Assembly: GCA_032207245.1 (NCBI GenBank)
Contig: CM063504.1
Coordinates: 84,635,624-84,699,623 of the forward strand
Length of the DNA: 64,000 bases
Direction of reading: 5' to 3'
Source: Pardosa pseudoannulata
Taxonomy: Eukaryota; Arthropoda; Arachnida; Araneae; Lycosidae
Shown: in pieces, positions 24,494-37,466 of the stretch
How the letters are laid out: each line of letters starts with the position of its first letter
Position numbering within the stretch: position 1 is the first letter of the stretch
Notes under the pieces: model-generated
Told to the model about the DNA's origin: nothing
Database searches by the model: none
What the model saw: only the letters and a program-made list of their open reading frames with translations
Program-made: the position numbers and the translations under genes

Positions 24494-25262
<769 letters not shown>

Positions 25263-25850
25263 TAAAAATGCACTGAAGAGCAAAAAATAATTTCAAAACA
25301 ACGCATGAAAGAGAAATTGAGTGAAAGTTAGATTATGAAAATTGTTAAGTGATGATATAGAGAAATTGCTTGAGGTGTTTCTACATAAAAAGGAACCAGT
25401 TATTATGATGGATTATACGACTAAAAATCAACATATAAATAGCAATAAGAACTGGTGTTTTTAATTTCGTTTCAGCATTTTATTATCGCAGTCGGAAATT
25501 ATATTAATTTTCGATATAAATAAGTAAAAAAAAAATTTTTCAATTTTCTCAACATTCACAGGATAAAAGCAATCAACATATAACAATTGAATAACATATT
25601 GGTATTTTAATATAAATATTCCCTTATACAATTATACCGGCATTAAAAATAAGTTATTTTGACACTGATTCCATTTGTACCCCAGTTTTTATCTTTTAAA
25701 CGCGTAACCCATCATAACAACCGGTTCCATATTCTATAGAAAAGCCTCAAGCAATTTCTCTATATCAGCACATTACGATTTCAATATTGAAGCTTTTAAC
25801 AGAATTCCTCTTTCATGCGCTGTTTTAAAATTTTTCTTTTCAGTGCATTT
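25263..25850. repeat. long imperfect inverted repeat (~155-bp arms)
   Basis: The left arm 25263-25418 and right arm 25697-25850 are complementary, sharing AAAAATGCACTGAA, GCGCATGAAAGAG-type and ATATAGAGAAATTGCTTGAG blocks. The ~280-bp spacer includes a segment (25449-25575) repeated directly at 28022-28145. The structure suggests a foldback or two inverted element ends. No ORF. Confidence 0.8.
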
Positions 25851-26112
25851 TTTATTTTATTTTATTTTATTTTATTTTTATTTTATTTTTTTTTTTATTA
25901 TTATTTCTTTTTTTTTTGTTAAATAAAAGCGATTTTAAAAAATACTTTATATTAATTTTACTATTTTTTTGTTAAATAAAAGGAATTTAAAAAATACTTT
26001 ATATTAATTTTACTACAGATTTTTTTTTATTTTATTTTTATTTCTTTTTATTATTTTTTTTTTGTTAAATAAAAGCGATTTTAAAAAATACTTTATATTA
26101 ATTTTACTATTG
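25848..26112. repeat. T-rich simple repeat plus ~55-bp unit repeated three times
   Basis: A (TTTTA)n-type tract at 25848-25900 is followed by three copies of a unit containing TTGTTAAATAAAAG and AATACTTTATATTAATTTTA, near 25912, 25967 and 26058. Sequence to 26480 stays extremely AT-rich. Confidence 0.85.
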
Positions 26113-26754
26113 ATTTTTTTAGTCCACTTATGTAATCAATTTTCATCTGCAATTTTTTCAACTTATATTAAATCAATTATCAGGCATTTGAAATGTTGCT
26201 AATTATTCTTTTTTAGTAATTGTAGATTTTACATTGTACGTTAACAATAGCTATAACTATTTTTAAATAATAAATTAAATAACTTAATTTCAAACTTAAC
26301 TTAATTTTAAACAACTTTAAATTAATTTTTTAACTTAATTTTAAATAACTATTTTTTAAATAATATTTTTTTTAACAAACTGGTAATTGTAATAATTTAT
26401 TTATAAACTATAATTATTTTTCATTTGTGTAATTAAAAATCATAAATGTAAATAACATTTTTAGATAAAAAAATAAATCACATAGAATAAGTTGCGTTAT
26501 TGTTTTAATAAAAATCAGCAGGAAAAACGCATTGTAAACAAAGAACATGAGAGAAATCGAACCCGCACAGTGAAATTAGTAATCGCATATGTTATCTCCA
26601 CGTCACAACCGGGATATAAAAAAACAGCTATCTGCAGTTACCAAATTGATTTTTTTCTCCAATTTAATTTTTTTATAATTAAATACTGTATTGTCACGGG
26701 AAATAAATCTATGTGCAAAATTTCAGATCTCAAACTAGTCAGGAAAGTAGTTAA

Positions 26755-27500
26755 AAAATTAATTACAAATTACCAACTGATACAGGTGACATTAAATAAA
26801 ATTTATATCTGGGATAGCGAAAATATTCGAATGATTGTTATTAAAGGTCATGAAAGAAAAAAAGTTTTAGAAATGCTGAGTTATACCACTACCTTAGCAA
26901 CGGATATTAGAGAAGAAAAAAATCATACGCAGGCGTTAAAAATTAATTACCAATTACCAACTGATACATGAGTGGCGGTAAATAAAATCCATATATGGGA
27001 TCGCGAAAATATTCGGATGATAGTTATTAGAGGTCATGAAAGAAAAAAGTTTTAGAAATGCTGAGTTATACCACTACCTTAGCAACGGATATTAAAGAAG
27101 AAAAAAAATCATAGGCAGGCGTTAAAAATTAATTACAAATTACCAACTGATACACAAGTGACATTAAATCAAATCAATATCTGGGATCGCGAAAATATTC
27201 GGATGATTGATATTAGAGGTCACGAATGAAAAAAGTTTTGGAAATACTAAGTTATACCACTACCTTGGCAGCGTATATGAAAGAAGAAAAAAAAATCATA
27301 GACAGGGGTTAAAAATGAATTACCAATTACCAACTGATACACAAATGACGTTAAATAAAATCCATATCTGGGATCGCGAAAATATTCAGATGATTGTTAT
27401 TAGATGTCATGAAAGAAAAAAGTTTTAGAAATGTTGAATTATACCACTACCTTAGCAACGAATATAAAAGAAGATAAAAAAAATCATAGAAAGGCATTAA
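26755..27500 (+). repeat. tandem array, 186-bp monomer, four copies
   Basis: The landmark GGGATCGCGAAAATATTCGG recurs at 26811, 26997, 27183 and 27370, giving periods of 186, 186 and 187 bp. Units contain GAGTTATACCACTACCTTAG and AATTACCAATTACCAACTG. Because 186 is divisible by three, open frames partly persist across units (26492-26971 and 27207-27428), but indels shift them between units. I do not regard them as genes. Confidence 0.94.
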
Positions 27501-29147
27501 ATTCTGTAACCGTAACGTTTAAAATACGAAAGATAACCAAATTTTTAATTTTAATACAGTGTTAAATTTAATCCTGCAATAAAGAAAAAAGAAAAAATGT
27601 ATACATCATTTCTTAACTGTTATTCAAACTACCCCAGATTTAAGACCAATTATAAAACAATTTACGCGAACTTTGACAATCAGCCAAAACAATAACGAAT
27701 ACATTTTAGACATTAAACTTGAAATATAAAAAACGGTTTCCGGGTCATTTTAGCTTTATTGCGCAATATATTACAGATAAGAGGAAACAGTGATACCATA
27801 TCCTAGAGATATTTTCTTAAAGAAAAAACGTAACAAAATTTAAAAAAGACAAAGGCTGATAGTTTCATAACCGCAGTTCGTGTTTTAATAGCTGTTTCAT
27901 TCTACATTGCATTGCAAATGTTTCTACGACTTAATAGCACACAAAAGTTCATTATTCACCAAACTAATAATTTAAAATTTAATAAACATTGACGCAATGT
28001 GAACCGAATCTAAAAATGAAAGAACTGGTGTTTTAATTTCGTCTCAGCATTTTATTACCATAGTCGGAAATTATATTAATTTTCGATATAAGTAAGTAAA
28101 AAAAATGTTTTTAATTTCCTCAACATTTAAAGGATAAAACAATGATAAAGCTCTAATTACACCCTCCCTTTCTACTGGCCGAATATGAATATAGCATACT
28201 TGCCAACTTCGAAAACAGAAAAATCCTTAGTTTATCGCACTAACATTTTTTAATATATAGATAGAAATATAAATTTTAAAAAGGGAAAAATATGGAAAAA
28301 TGGAAAGGTTTATTTAATCTATGAAAGGTATATTAATTTAGCATTACAAATTCATTAAAAGTACAAAAAAAATGTATTGAGATAACATTTTTTAGTGTAT
28401 ATGTAAAACATAATTAAAAAGGTGAAAATTGTAATACTATTTATCCAATATATAAAACAAACATATTAGACTTTAGCTTTCCAAATGTTACTCTACAAGA
28501 TTTTGCTATTTTCAAAAATTGTCAAACCCATTTTCAAACATTTTAAGCTTTTACTGCATTTCACAATTTATTAACCGTTCTAATGTTTTATTCGACAGAG
28601 ATTGTCAAAAATCAGTTCTGATATTCTCTATTTGGCTGAATATTCGGATTTTAAATCTTGCTGGAATACAGAATTATCGACAGAGAGAAGAACAAAAGAA
28701 GAAAAGGAACTTTTAGGGATTTTAGACTATATCGCTGAAAACCGGAAGAATTAGTTTTCCGATCGAAATACCGGAAACACACCGAAAAATCAGAAAACTT
28801 CCGAGTATATCGGAAGCATTGGCACCCGTGATATAGCAAATTATAAAATGGAAATAGTATTGTAGTCATCTACTAATCACCACTGGTTAAAATACAAAAT
28901 GACTGCATAAAAATTGTTCTTTTAAGCGTATTAACTATATTTTTGTGCGACAAGAACTAACATAGACAAGGAAACAACACATCTGCAGTTGATGAATATT
29001 ATTCACGGATTTTTTTTTTCGGTGAAAAGTTATTTCCTTTCTCTTTTGAGTGAATAGAATGAACAGTAGAATAATAGGAACAAGTTAACTCAGAAATGCT
29101 TTACAGTCACACAGATTCCGTAATAATTTAAGAACAATTTCCAGAAA
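27501..29147. other. no gene; one dispersed repeat segment at 28022-28145
   Basis: 28022-28145 repeats 25449-25575 (AGAACTGGTGTTTT, GTCGGAAATTATATTAATTT). The remainder is AT-rich with no coding support; the 72-codon frame 28651-28869 (minus) is phenylalanine/serine-rich and unconvincing. Confidence 0.55.
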
Positions 29148-29157
29148 TAATTTATCA

Positions 29158-29337
29158 TGTACGGTTGGTTTCGAGCTCTACAATCTAATGTTTTGCTACA
29201 AGGAGACTAATTAAACCAGGACGTGCTGATTAAAGCCTATTCCGAAGGTCTCCGAACATACATAACAGCAGTGAGAATAGAACCTCCGAAATTCGGTACC
29301 GAAGACCAGCGTCCTATTCATTCGGTTACCGTTCGAC
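29158..29337 (-). mobile_element. old SINE S1, minus strand
   Basis: Diverged in body and boxes but complete in layout. Flanked by the 10-bp duplication TAATTTATCA (29148-29157 and 29338-29347). Confidence 0.85.
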
Positions 29338-29526
29338 TAATTTATCAGGAGACCAAATATATTCCAAAATCTGTCTTATAATGAATTTTTATGGAATCTG
29401 GTTTAGTTAGGTTTGTTTTGGAATGTTGGGGAACAACGTCTCTCACGTACGCGGCCACGAGCTTCAAGCCGTACGTATCCTCTGGGTAGTGCTAAATGAG
29501 AGACAACCTCAGGGGTATACTTCCTC

Positions 29527-29909
29527 TATATATGTAATAAGACGTACTTCACGATGAGTAGTTGCAGTCGTGGCCCTTAAAAATGACACCATTTTAGTTA
29601 AAGACTTTATTAACAGAACGCTGGAGAACGAGTTCCCCCTTCACTATAAGGACAGGACAAACTAAGGGATCAGCTAGCATGAAGTTATAAGTAAAAGGCC
29701 CTTGACACCTGGGTTAACATCTCAATCAAAATCTGTGGGAAAATCTCAAGGAAAATCTGCCTCCCATAGCTTACATCTCCTTTCGTTTGGAAATTTCCTA
29801 AATTGTCCGCTAGGACAATGTAGAGTTATAATTAGTTAGATCCCTTCTCTGAGGGCGTAAACTGCAGCCCCAGAGATCAATTTAGGTTACGGGTTAAAAA
29901 GAGGAAAAC
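29527..29909 (+). repeat. dispersed repeat family F, copy 2
   Basis: Same landmark order as 23797-24432, but without the SINE: GTACTTCACGATGAGTAGT, GAGTTCCCCCTTCACTAT, CAGCTAGCATGAAG, CACCTGGGTTAACATCTC and GGAAATTTCCTAAATTG. It lacks the (TA)n tract at its right end. Confidence 0.85.
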
Positions 29910-30017
29910 TAAAGCGTTTGCACAGGTAGGTTGGCATAGATGATATTAAACTTTTAAAGTACTAGACTCTTTAAGGGCCAGAGCTCTTATTTACTGGACT
30001 CGGTATTACCACTGAAT

Positions 30018-30160
30018 GAGATGGCTCATTCCTCTGGTAGAGAACTGCACTTCGGTACACGAGTTCGTGGGTTCGAATTTCACTACTGGCGTGGATGTTC
30101 GTAGCCGTTTGGAATCGGCTTTAAGCTGTAAGTCCCGGTCTCATTGCCTCCCATGTATAG
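30018..30160 (+). mobile_element. SINE S1, 3'-truncated, plus strand
   Basis: A tRNA-like head GATGGCTCATTCCTCTGG, B box GGTTCGAATTTCAC and the body GGATGTTCGTAGCCG to GTCTCATTGCC are present; the CAAAC tail is missing. The stretch 30166-30850 shows nothing else. Confidence 0.8.
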
Positions 30161-30855
30161 TTTGCAATTCGCCTAATCAGTCGAAATGCGATATCCAACA
30201 TAACTGGTCATTAAATAACAAATAGTTAAGAAAATGAAGCCAAAAGCATCTAGTCACCTGGTTTTAAATTAATATTTAAAGCTTTAAGGTTGTTACTTGT
30301 TAATAAAACAGATTGTCTGGGTTAAATTGATAAAAACTTCAAACTGTTAAGATTCTGAAATATTTCTTTTTCCTCATTGCGAAACTTCTCTTACTGTGTT
30401 TACACAAACCGTCAACTTTCAATTTTCCTACAAAGTAAAAATTATAAACAGGAATAGAATAAACAAACTTTTTCACTATCATTGTTTTTTCAGTAATATT
30501 TTTAGTTAACAGCTTGATTCGTGTTGGGTAAAAGAATTTTAAAACGCAACCAAATTATTTCATATAAAAAATATTTTGTCTCGTTTATTTTGGAAATGGT
30601 CCACCGAGAGGACAGAATTAGAATTGGACAGCAAATAAAACAAAGAAAATTAAAAATTTCAGGTTTAATATAAAATTTTGATTTATTTAAGTATTCTCTT
30701 CTGAATTTTTACAGTGATTTCTTGAATTACTTTAAGATGAATCACACTGCAAGAAAGAAAAATTGGCTGAAAAACACATTGTCACTGCAATTATGTCATG
30801 CTTCATACGTTACACAGCACAATCTATATAAAGAGGAGTGTTTGTCGAGAGGAGT

Positions 30856-30947
30856 GTTCGAATCCTATTGCTGGCATAGATGTTCGTAGCCGATCGGGTA
30901 TTCGCTTCAGCTTTAAGCAGTAGGCCCTGGTTCATTAGCCATTTGGA
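30856..30947 (+). mobile_element. SINE S1 fragment, plus strand
   Basis: Starts at the B-box region (GTGTTCGAATCCTATTGC), continues through GATGTTCGTAGCCG and CTTTAAGCAGTAGGCCC, and stops before the tail. The A-box region is missing. Confidence 0.8.
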
Positions 30948-30949
30948 GA

Positions 30950-31381
30950 TCTCCCCCCTTTGTCCAGAATTAACGACCGAAATCAGCTGATTTGTAGCCT
31001 CCTGTTCCGACTGGCTACAATGGTGTGGCGACAGAGTGTCTGGGATGGTGTCAGTTCGGTTGAATAGGCGTTAAGCTCATGATCGGTTGCTGGTAATGAC
31101 CCCCGGAGGATTGACTGGAGAAGCCTCAATCGGGACATCCAACGAATGAGAATTCAGCTACTAAAAAACTAAAAAAACTAGCTTAACCTTAGCTGGAGGT
31201 CTCAGGTAACTGAAATCGTAACTGACCAAAAAACGGTTGGGGGGACCGTAACTGACCCCCAGGTATAAAAAGCTTAGAATTTTTCGACTCGGGGCTTTTC
31301 GAGATTTTTTTACGGAGGTGCTTTGACCTCGTGGTGGCTTCCGCGATTTTTGACTGGGGCCAGATTTTTACTGATTGCGTA
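30950..31381. other. GC-richer unique block left of the 2.44-kb duplication
   Basis: Markedly richer in GC than the surroundings. It holds a small inverted pair GTAGCC..GGCTAC near 30993-31018 and a TATA-like GGTATAAAAAGC near 31261. It could be a 5' untranslated or promoter segment of a retroelement, but no reverse transcriptase, gag or LTR ends were recognised. Confidence 0.35.
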
Positions 31382-31896
31382 TGGGAGACTCGTAAATTCC
31401 ACTCAAATAAGGATACGGCAGGGTCTCGGATACCAAACGGGGGATAGATTGGGTTTGCATCGCACTTCCTGATTTGTGAGATTATTTATTCTTTTTTTTT
31501 CCCCGACTGTGATCGTCGTGGTAATTCAGTGTCAGCAAAAATCCTCTACATTTCGACTTGTTTTGGGAGAATTAGAATTCTTGTGTTGTACATACCCCAT
31601 ACTTACTCTAGAAAAAATAAGTGATTTTCCAATTCTATTGTAACTGTGATCCTTCTACGCGCTACTTCTCATTCAAGAACATTGAAGTTGTCACAGCCAA
31701 CACCTCCTAGAGACTATAATTAAAATCTAAACAAAGATATTTTTTTTTGTTTTATCAGCGTATGAAAAACTGTATGTAGTAAAAGAATAATTTCCAAACA
31801 CACACATACACGCACACACACACACATATATATATACATATATATATGTATATATATAATATATATATATGTATATATATATAAATAAATAAATAA

Positions 31897-31927
<31 letters not shown>

Positions 31928-32040
31928 ATTTGATTTGCAGTGCTATGGCTTATTGTTTTGCTCACAAGAACTAATAACCCCGTGACCTTCTGATTAAAAC
32001 CAATTCCGACCAGTGGTCTACCATTCGGCCATGTTTCGTG

Positions 32041-32083
<43 letters not shown>

Positions 32084-33821
32084 CTGTCTCTAGGAGATGT
32101 TGTCACAGCCCAGTCAGATTATAAAAAGACGACTTTAAACCAAACAGTTTCTGTAATATATCACCGCGCATCATTAAAAAAATTTCACATTCTCACATTA
32201 TTTAACTGTATAATTTATTTGCATTATTTTAAATTTATTCTTTGATTAATGTCTATTGCACAATAAAGTTCCACTAACACTATTCTATCTATTCCAAGCA
32301 GGCAAAAGCATTTTTTTCGAACAAAAAAAAAAACATTTTAATTGTGCGAAACCAACTCTTAAAACATGCGTTCAATTGGCCAAGTTTATAAGAAACGTCA
32401 CTAAAGGTCGGTATTATATGAAATCTATCAATTTTTATTAACTTTCGAAGAGGTTATTTTATTTTTCTATATAAAGAAAGGAGTGCTTGTCTATAAAACC
32501 CAGGGTTTTTTTTTTATTTTTTTTTTATTTTTATTTATTTTTTTTTAATACACATTATGGCGATTCAAATCCACATAACTGTAGCAATCCGTACTAAATT
32601 TAATACACGGTTGAGTCATATCGTAGAAAACGTCATAGAATGTGACTGTATTTTGAACTCTTGTGACCTTTCCTTTTTTTTAAATGTAAATCGGCCAGGG
32701 AGAATTTTATTTTTCCTAGTTAAAATTGAGCGAGAGATCCTATATGGCAGGTACACACACATGTACCAGAACGAAGGCCGCGCGTGGTACTAAATAAATT
32801 AATGTTTGTAGATGAAAATGTCACGAACGTCATTGGGAATTTCCCTATTAACTGCGAGATTGACTCCAAAGCAGAATGCGTTTACACTCGCACATCTTTC
32901 AGAATATGCAATCGATGGCCAATGAAGCCGTTGATCGCACTCAGCGTGGTGTGGAGAGAGAAAAGAGACGAAAGAGAAATAAATAAAGCAGCGGGGCAAT
33001 CTCATCTGAAGTTACCATGGTGACTTTACTTTGCAAACTGAAATAGTTCAATTGATTGGGTAAAACCGAATTCTCATGCGATATCACAACCAAAAGCTGA
33101 AAATACGACATATTATCAGAACATCTGCGGGTAACAATAAATCGAAAGATAATTTTACGCTTTCAATATGGCAATAAATATTCAAAATAAAAGATAGATG
33201 GGTTTGCTATATAGGTATGAAAAGAGAAATAAATTGAAGTAACCAATGAGAGGAAGAATGAAAATATATAATTCATAAAATAAATACGTGCTACTTCTAC
33301 TCAACCCCTATAAATCATGTCAATATGGTACATCTCATGGCCATATGGGCCCGGTTTGGTGTTTGATTGTCAATATGGTACAGTGGTTTAGTTGGTATAG
33401 CAAATATTCACGAAATGGACAATTACTGGTTGAGGCACAGGGGCTCGCACCGCGATATCATGACTACTCAGCAAAGCTTATTTCAGTTTGAGTAAAACAT
33501 ACAATTAATAACTCAACTATATTCCCGTCTACATTTTAAAGCACAAAACTAGCTTTCTGGTTTTTAATCTTTTCCATTTTATTAGTCCGCATTGATCAAA
33601 ATTTTAATCCTTCTTGTATAAAGCTTATGGGTAATCCGAAATAGTAACACAACAGTGACCAGACAAAAGCAAAATTTACTGAACATTTTGTCTTCACAGT
33701 AATGAGCAAAGTTCAAAACACCACTCAAAACTCTATACAGTGACGTTTGAACAATACGGGGACTCCTCAGTTTACGACGGAGTTCCGTTACCATGACGCT
33801 AAGTGAGGAGCTAAAGCCGAG
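31382..33821. repeat. 2.44-kb tandem segmental duplication, copy A
   Basis: Begins TGGGAGACTCGTAAATTCC and matches 33822 onward along its length, including the same microsatellites, an internally deleted SINE and several small open frames (for example 32784-33023 versus 35251-35439). Identity is high, apart from simple-repeat length changes and small indels. It ends inside a Tigger-like terminal repeat (from about 33740). No frame in it has a family I recognise. Confidence 0.95.
31798..32085. repeat. compound CA/TA/TAAA/GT microsatellite with a SINE remnant
   Basis: A CA-TA-TAAATA-TA-GT compound tract (31798-31926), then an S1 remnant on the minus strand (31927-32038) lacking the B-box part, then TA and GT units to about 32081. 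The tRNA-like end CATTCGGCCATGTTTCG and the tail side TTTGATTTGCAGTGCTATGG remain. Confidence 0.85.
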
Positions 33822-34344
33822 TGGGAGACTCGTAAATTCCACTCAAATAAGGATACGGCAGGGTCTCGGATACCAAACGGGGGATAGATTGGGTTTGCAT
33901 CGCACTTCCTGATTTGTGAGATTATTTATTCCTTTTTTTTTCCCCGACTGTGATCGTCGTGGTAATTCAGTGTCAGCAAAAATCCTCTACATTTCGACTT
34001 GTTTTGGGAGAATTAGAATTCTTGAGTTGAACATACCCCATACTTACTCTAGAAAAAATAAAAGTGATTTTCCAATTGTATTGTAACTGTGATCCTTCTA
34101 CGCGCTACTTCTCATTCAAGAACATTGAAGTTGTCACAGCCAACACCTCCTAGAGACTATAATTAAAATCTAAACAAAGATATATATTTGTTTTTTGTTT
34201 TATCAGCGTATGAAAAATTGTATGTAGTAGAAGAATAATTTCCAAACACACACATACACGCACACACACACACATATATATATACATATATATATGTATA
34301 TATATAATATATATATATGTATATATATATAAATAAATAAATAA

Positions 34345-34390
<46 letters not shown>

Positions 34391-34508
34391 TTTGATTTGC
34401 AGTGCTATGGCTTATTGTTTTGCTCACAAGAACTAATAACCCCGTGACCTTCTGATTAAAACCAATTCCGACCAGTGGTCTACCATTCGGCCATGTTTCG
34501 TGTATATA

Positions 34509-34565
<57 letters not shown>

Positions 34566-36219
34566 CTCTAGGAGGTGTTGTCACAGCCCAGTCAGATTAT
34601 AAAAGAAGACTTTAAACCAAACAGTTTCTGTAATATAGTAATATATCACCGCGCATCATTAAAAAAATTTCACATTCTCACATTATTTAACTGTATAATT
34701 TATTTGCATTATTTTAAATTTATTCTTTGATTAATGTCTATTGCACAATAAAATTCCACTAACACTATTCTATCTATTCCAAGCATGCAAAAACATTTTT
34801 TTCGAGCAAAAAAAAAAAAAAAAACATATTTTAATTGTGCGAAACCAACTCTTAAAACATGCGTTCAATTGGCCAAGTTTATAAGAAACGTCACTAAAGG
34901 TCGGTATTATATGAAATCTATCAATTTTTATTAATTTTCGAAGAGGTTATTTTATTTTCCTATATAAAGAAAGGAGTGCTTGCCTATAAAACCCAGGGTT
35001 TTTTTTTTCTTTTTACACATTATGGCGATTCAAATCCACATAACTGTAGCAATCCGTACTAAATTTAATACACGGTTGAGTCATATCGTAGAAAACGTCA
35101 TAGAATGTGACTGTATTTTGAACTCTTGTGACCTTTCCCTTTTTTTTAAATGTAAGTCGGCCAGGGAGAATTTTATTTTTTCTAGTTAAAATTGAGCGAG
35201 AGATCCTACATGGCAGGTACACACACATGTAACCAGAACGAAGGCCGAGCGTGGTACTAAATAAATTAATGTTTGTAGATGAAAACATCACGAACGTCAT
35301 TGGGAATTTCCCTATTAACTGCGAGATTGACTCCAAAGCAGAATGCGTTTACACTCGCACATCTTTCAGAATATGCAATCGATGGCCAATGAAGCCGTTG
35401 ATCGCACTCACCGTGGTGTGGAGAGAGAAAAGAGACTAAAGAGAAATAAATAAAGCAGCGGGGCAATCTCATCTGAAGTTACCATGGTGACTTTACTTCG
35501 CAAACTGAAATAGTTCAATTGATTGGGTAAAACCGAATTCTCATGCGATATCACAACCAAAAGCTGAAAGTACGACGTATTATCAGAACATTTGCGGGTA
35601 ACAATAAATCGAAAGATAATTTTACGCTTTCAATATGGCAATAAATATTCAAAATAAAAGATAGATGGGGTTGCTATATAGGTATGAAAAGAGAAATAAA
35701 TTGAAGTAACCAATGAGAGAAAGAATGAAAATATATGATTCATAAAATAAATACAGACTACTTCTACTCAACCCTATAAAGCATGTCAATATGGTACAGT
35801 GGTTTAGTTGGTATAGCAAACATTCCCGAAATGGACAATTACCGGTTGAGGCACAGGGGCTCGCACCGCGATATCATGACTACTCTCGCAAAGCTTATTT
35901 CAGTTTGAGTATAACATACAATTAATAACTCAACTATATTTCCGTCTACATTTTAAAGCCCAAAACTAGCTTTCTGGTTTTTAATCTTTTGCATTTTATT
36001 AGTCCGCATTGATCAAAATTTTAATCCTTCCTGTATAAAGCTTATCCGAAATAGTAATACAACAGTGACCAAACAAAAGCAAAATTTACTGAACATTTTG
36101 TCTTCACAGTAATGAGCAAAGTTCAAAACACCACTCAAAACTCTATACAGTGACGTTTGAACAATGCGGGGACTGCTCAGTTTACGACGGAGTTCCGTTA
36201 CCATGACGTCGATGAGTGA
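33822..36219. repeat. 2.44-kb tandem segmental duplication, copy B
   Basis: Second copy, offset 2440 bp from copy A at its start. Differences from A include a longer GT run, a TA run in place of GT near 34505-34562, a shorter T tract near 34998, and a ~50-bp deletion near 35780 (a TCAATATGGTACA-containing unit is present twice in A and once in B). The SINE remnant (34389-34500, minus) carries the same internal deletion, so that deletion predates the duplication. B continues into a full Tigger-like element. Confidence 0.95.
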
Positions 36220-36807
36220 TGAGCTAACGCAGAAAATATAGCAGCTTTATAAAATAATAAACATTCTATAACGAACTTCAAATTTATTCATAAAAATACG
36301 TCCGTATTATTATTTGCTTACTTAGAGCTGTAGACGGTAAGAAAGATGACGATGAAAGGAAAGTTGTACATTCAAAGCAGATGTCAGAGCCGAAGAAATT
36401 CTCGTGTGGTTTCCTTCGCTAACTTCTTTTTTATCCTTGATAAATTTCTCTATAACACTTTAAAACTTCACTCATTCCATGTTCGCCTTTATTAAAAGGT
36501 TTAGTATTGGGATTAAGAGCTTTCTGTTGAACATTAACAATTCTCCACAGGATGTCATATTTTATCTTTCCATCAACATCTATACTGTTTTGGGGTCGCA
36601 AATTTCTAAAACATGACAAGGTTACGTAAGGACTGCTTCTCGAATTGAAACTAACTAAAAAAAAACAATGCATAGCAAGCATATAGTACACCCAATGCGT
36701 ATATCACGATTCGCCACCAACCAATCGAGTTTTAGGGGGTACTCCGAATTGTAGGTTGAAACTCGATTGGCCGTTAACTGGATAGGTCGTAAAGTGAGGA
36801 AGACCTG
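36148..36807 (-). mobile_element. Tigger/pogo-like non-autonomous element E1
   Basis: Flanked by TA (36146-36147 and 36808-36809), the Tc1/mariner/pogo target. The left end begins CAGTGACGTTTGAACAATGC and the right end, complemented, CAGGTCTTCCTCACTTTACG; both have TTTACGAC subterminal blocks. The left end resembles Tigger-type termini from memory. An 86-codon minus-strand frame (36431-36691) may be a coding remnant, with no recognised motif. Copy A of the duplication carries only the first ~80 bp of this element. Confidence 0.6.
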
Positions 36808-36809
36808 TA

Positions 36810-37466
36810 TTCACATACTATTTATTCACTTTACGACCGAGTTGCGTTCTGATAACTACGTCGATAAGCCCACTGATAAGAGAGGAGCCTATGCCAAGAA
36901 TATAGGAGTGTTACAAAATTATAAAAATTATGCAACAATCTGCGAATTTATTTATAAAAATACATGCATATAAAAATATTATCATTTGTTTATTTGAAAG
37001 TTTAGAGTGCCCGAGTAAGTGAGATTACAATTAAACAGAAGTATTGCCTACAAAAGCGGAGGTAAAAACTATAATATTTCAAAAGAAAACACAAGTCTGG
37101 TTTGCTTAATAATAGTATTCTTTCTTGACTTTTTTTATTGTACTTTAAAACTTCAGCATTTGGATCGACAACTTACTATCATTTCTTAACAATTTCTCTC
37201 GATGATGCCATGATACATGTTGTCTTTTCGACGACGTCTCTTCTGTTTTGGGGGTTACAGCTATCTAAAAAATGAGGAGGCTAGCTAGACAGTGGCTGCT
37301 AGAGAAAATGAATCTGATTAGAACAATGTATAGCTAACCTATAGTACAAAGTACATGTCATCATTCGCCACTAATCAATCGAATTTTCGGGGATTCCCTA
37401 AATTCCAGGTCGTAAGTGCGAATCATCGTTAAGATGATGAATAGGTCGTAAAGTGAGGAGTACCTG
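36810..37466 (-). mobile_element. Tigger/pogo-like non-autonomous element E2
   Basis: Lies immediately after E1 and parallels it internally (CTTTAAAACTTCA, TTCTGTTTTGGGG, TTCGCCAC, GTCGTAAAGTGAGGA). The right end is CAGGTACTCCTCACTTTACG on the complement, followed by TA at 37467. The left end is degraded (TTCACATACTATTTATTC before ACTTTACGACC). No usable ORF. Confidence 0.55.

Noticed and set aside
26492..26971. 159-codon open frame, the longest in the window
   Set aside because: It runs into the 186-bp array; the frame shifts in later units and the translation is low-complexity with no domain.
31720..32106. 128-codon minus-strand frame
   Set aside because: Mostly TH and IY repeats translated from the compound microsatellite, plus a SINE remnant.
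32784..33023. 79-codon frame conserved in the duplicate at 35251-35439
   Set aside because: Conservation only reflects the recent duplication; copy B has an early stop, and the opposite strand is equally open.
33363..33475. tRNA-like phrase GTGGTTTAGTTGGTATAGC (also in copy B)
   Set aside because: Resembles an A box, but no B box at the right distance and no cloverleaf could be drawn.
36431..36691. 86-codon minus-strand frame as a gene
   Set aside because: It sits within Tigger-like E1; at most a transposase remnant, and no motif was recognised.
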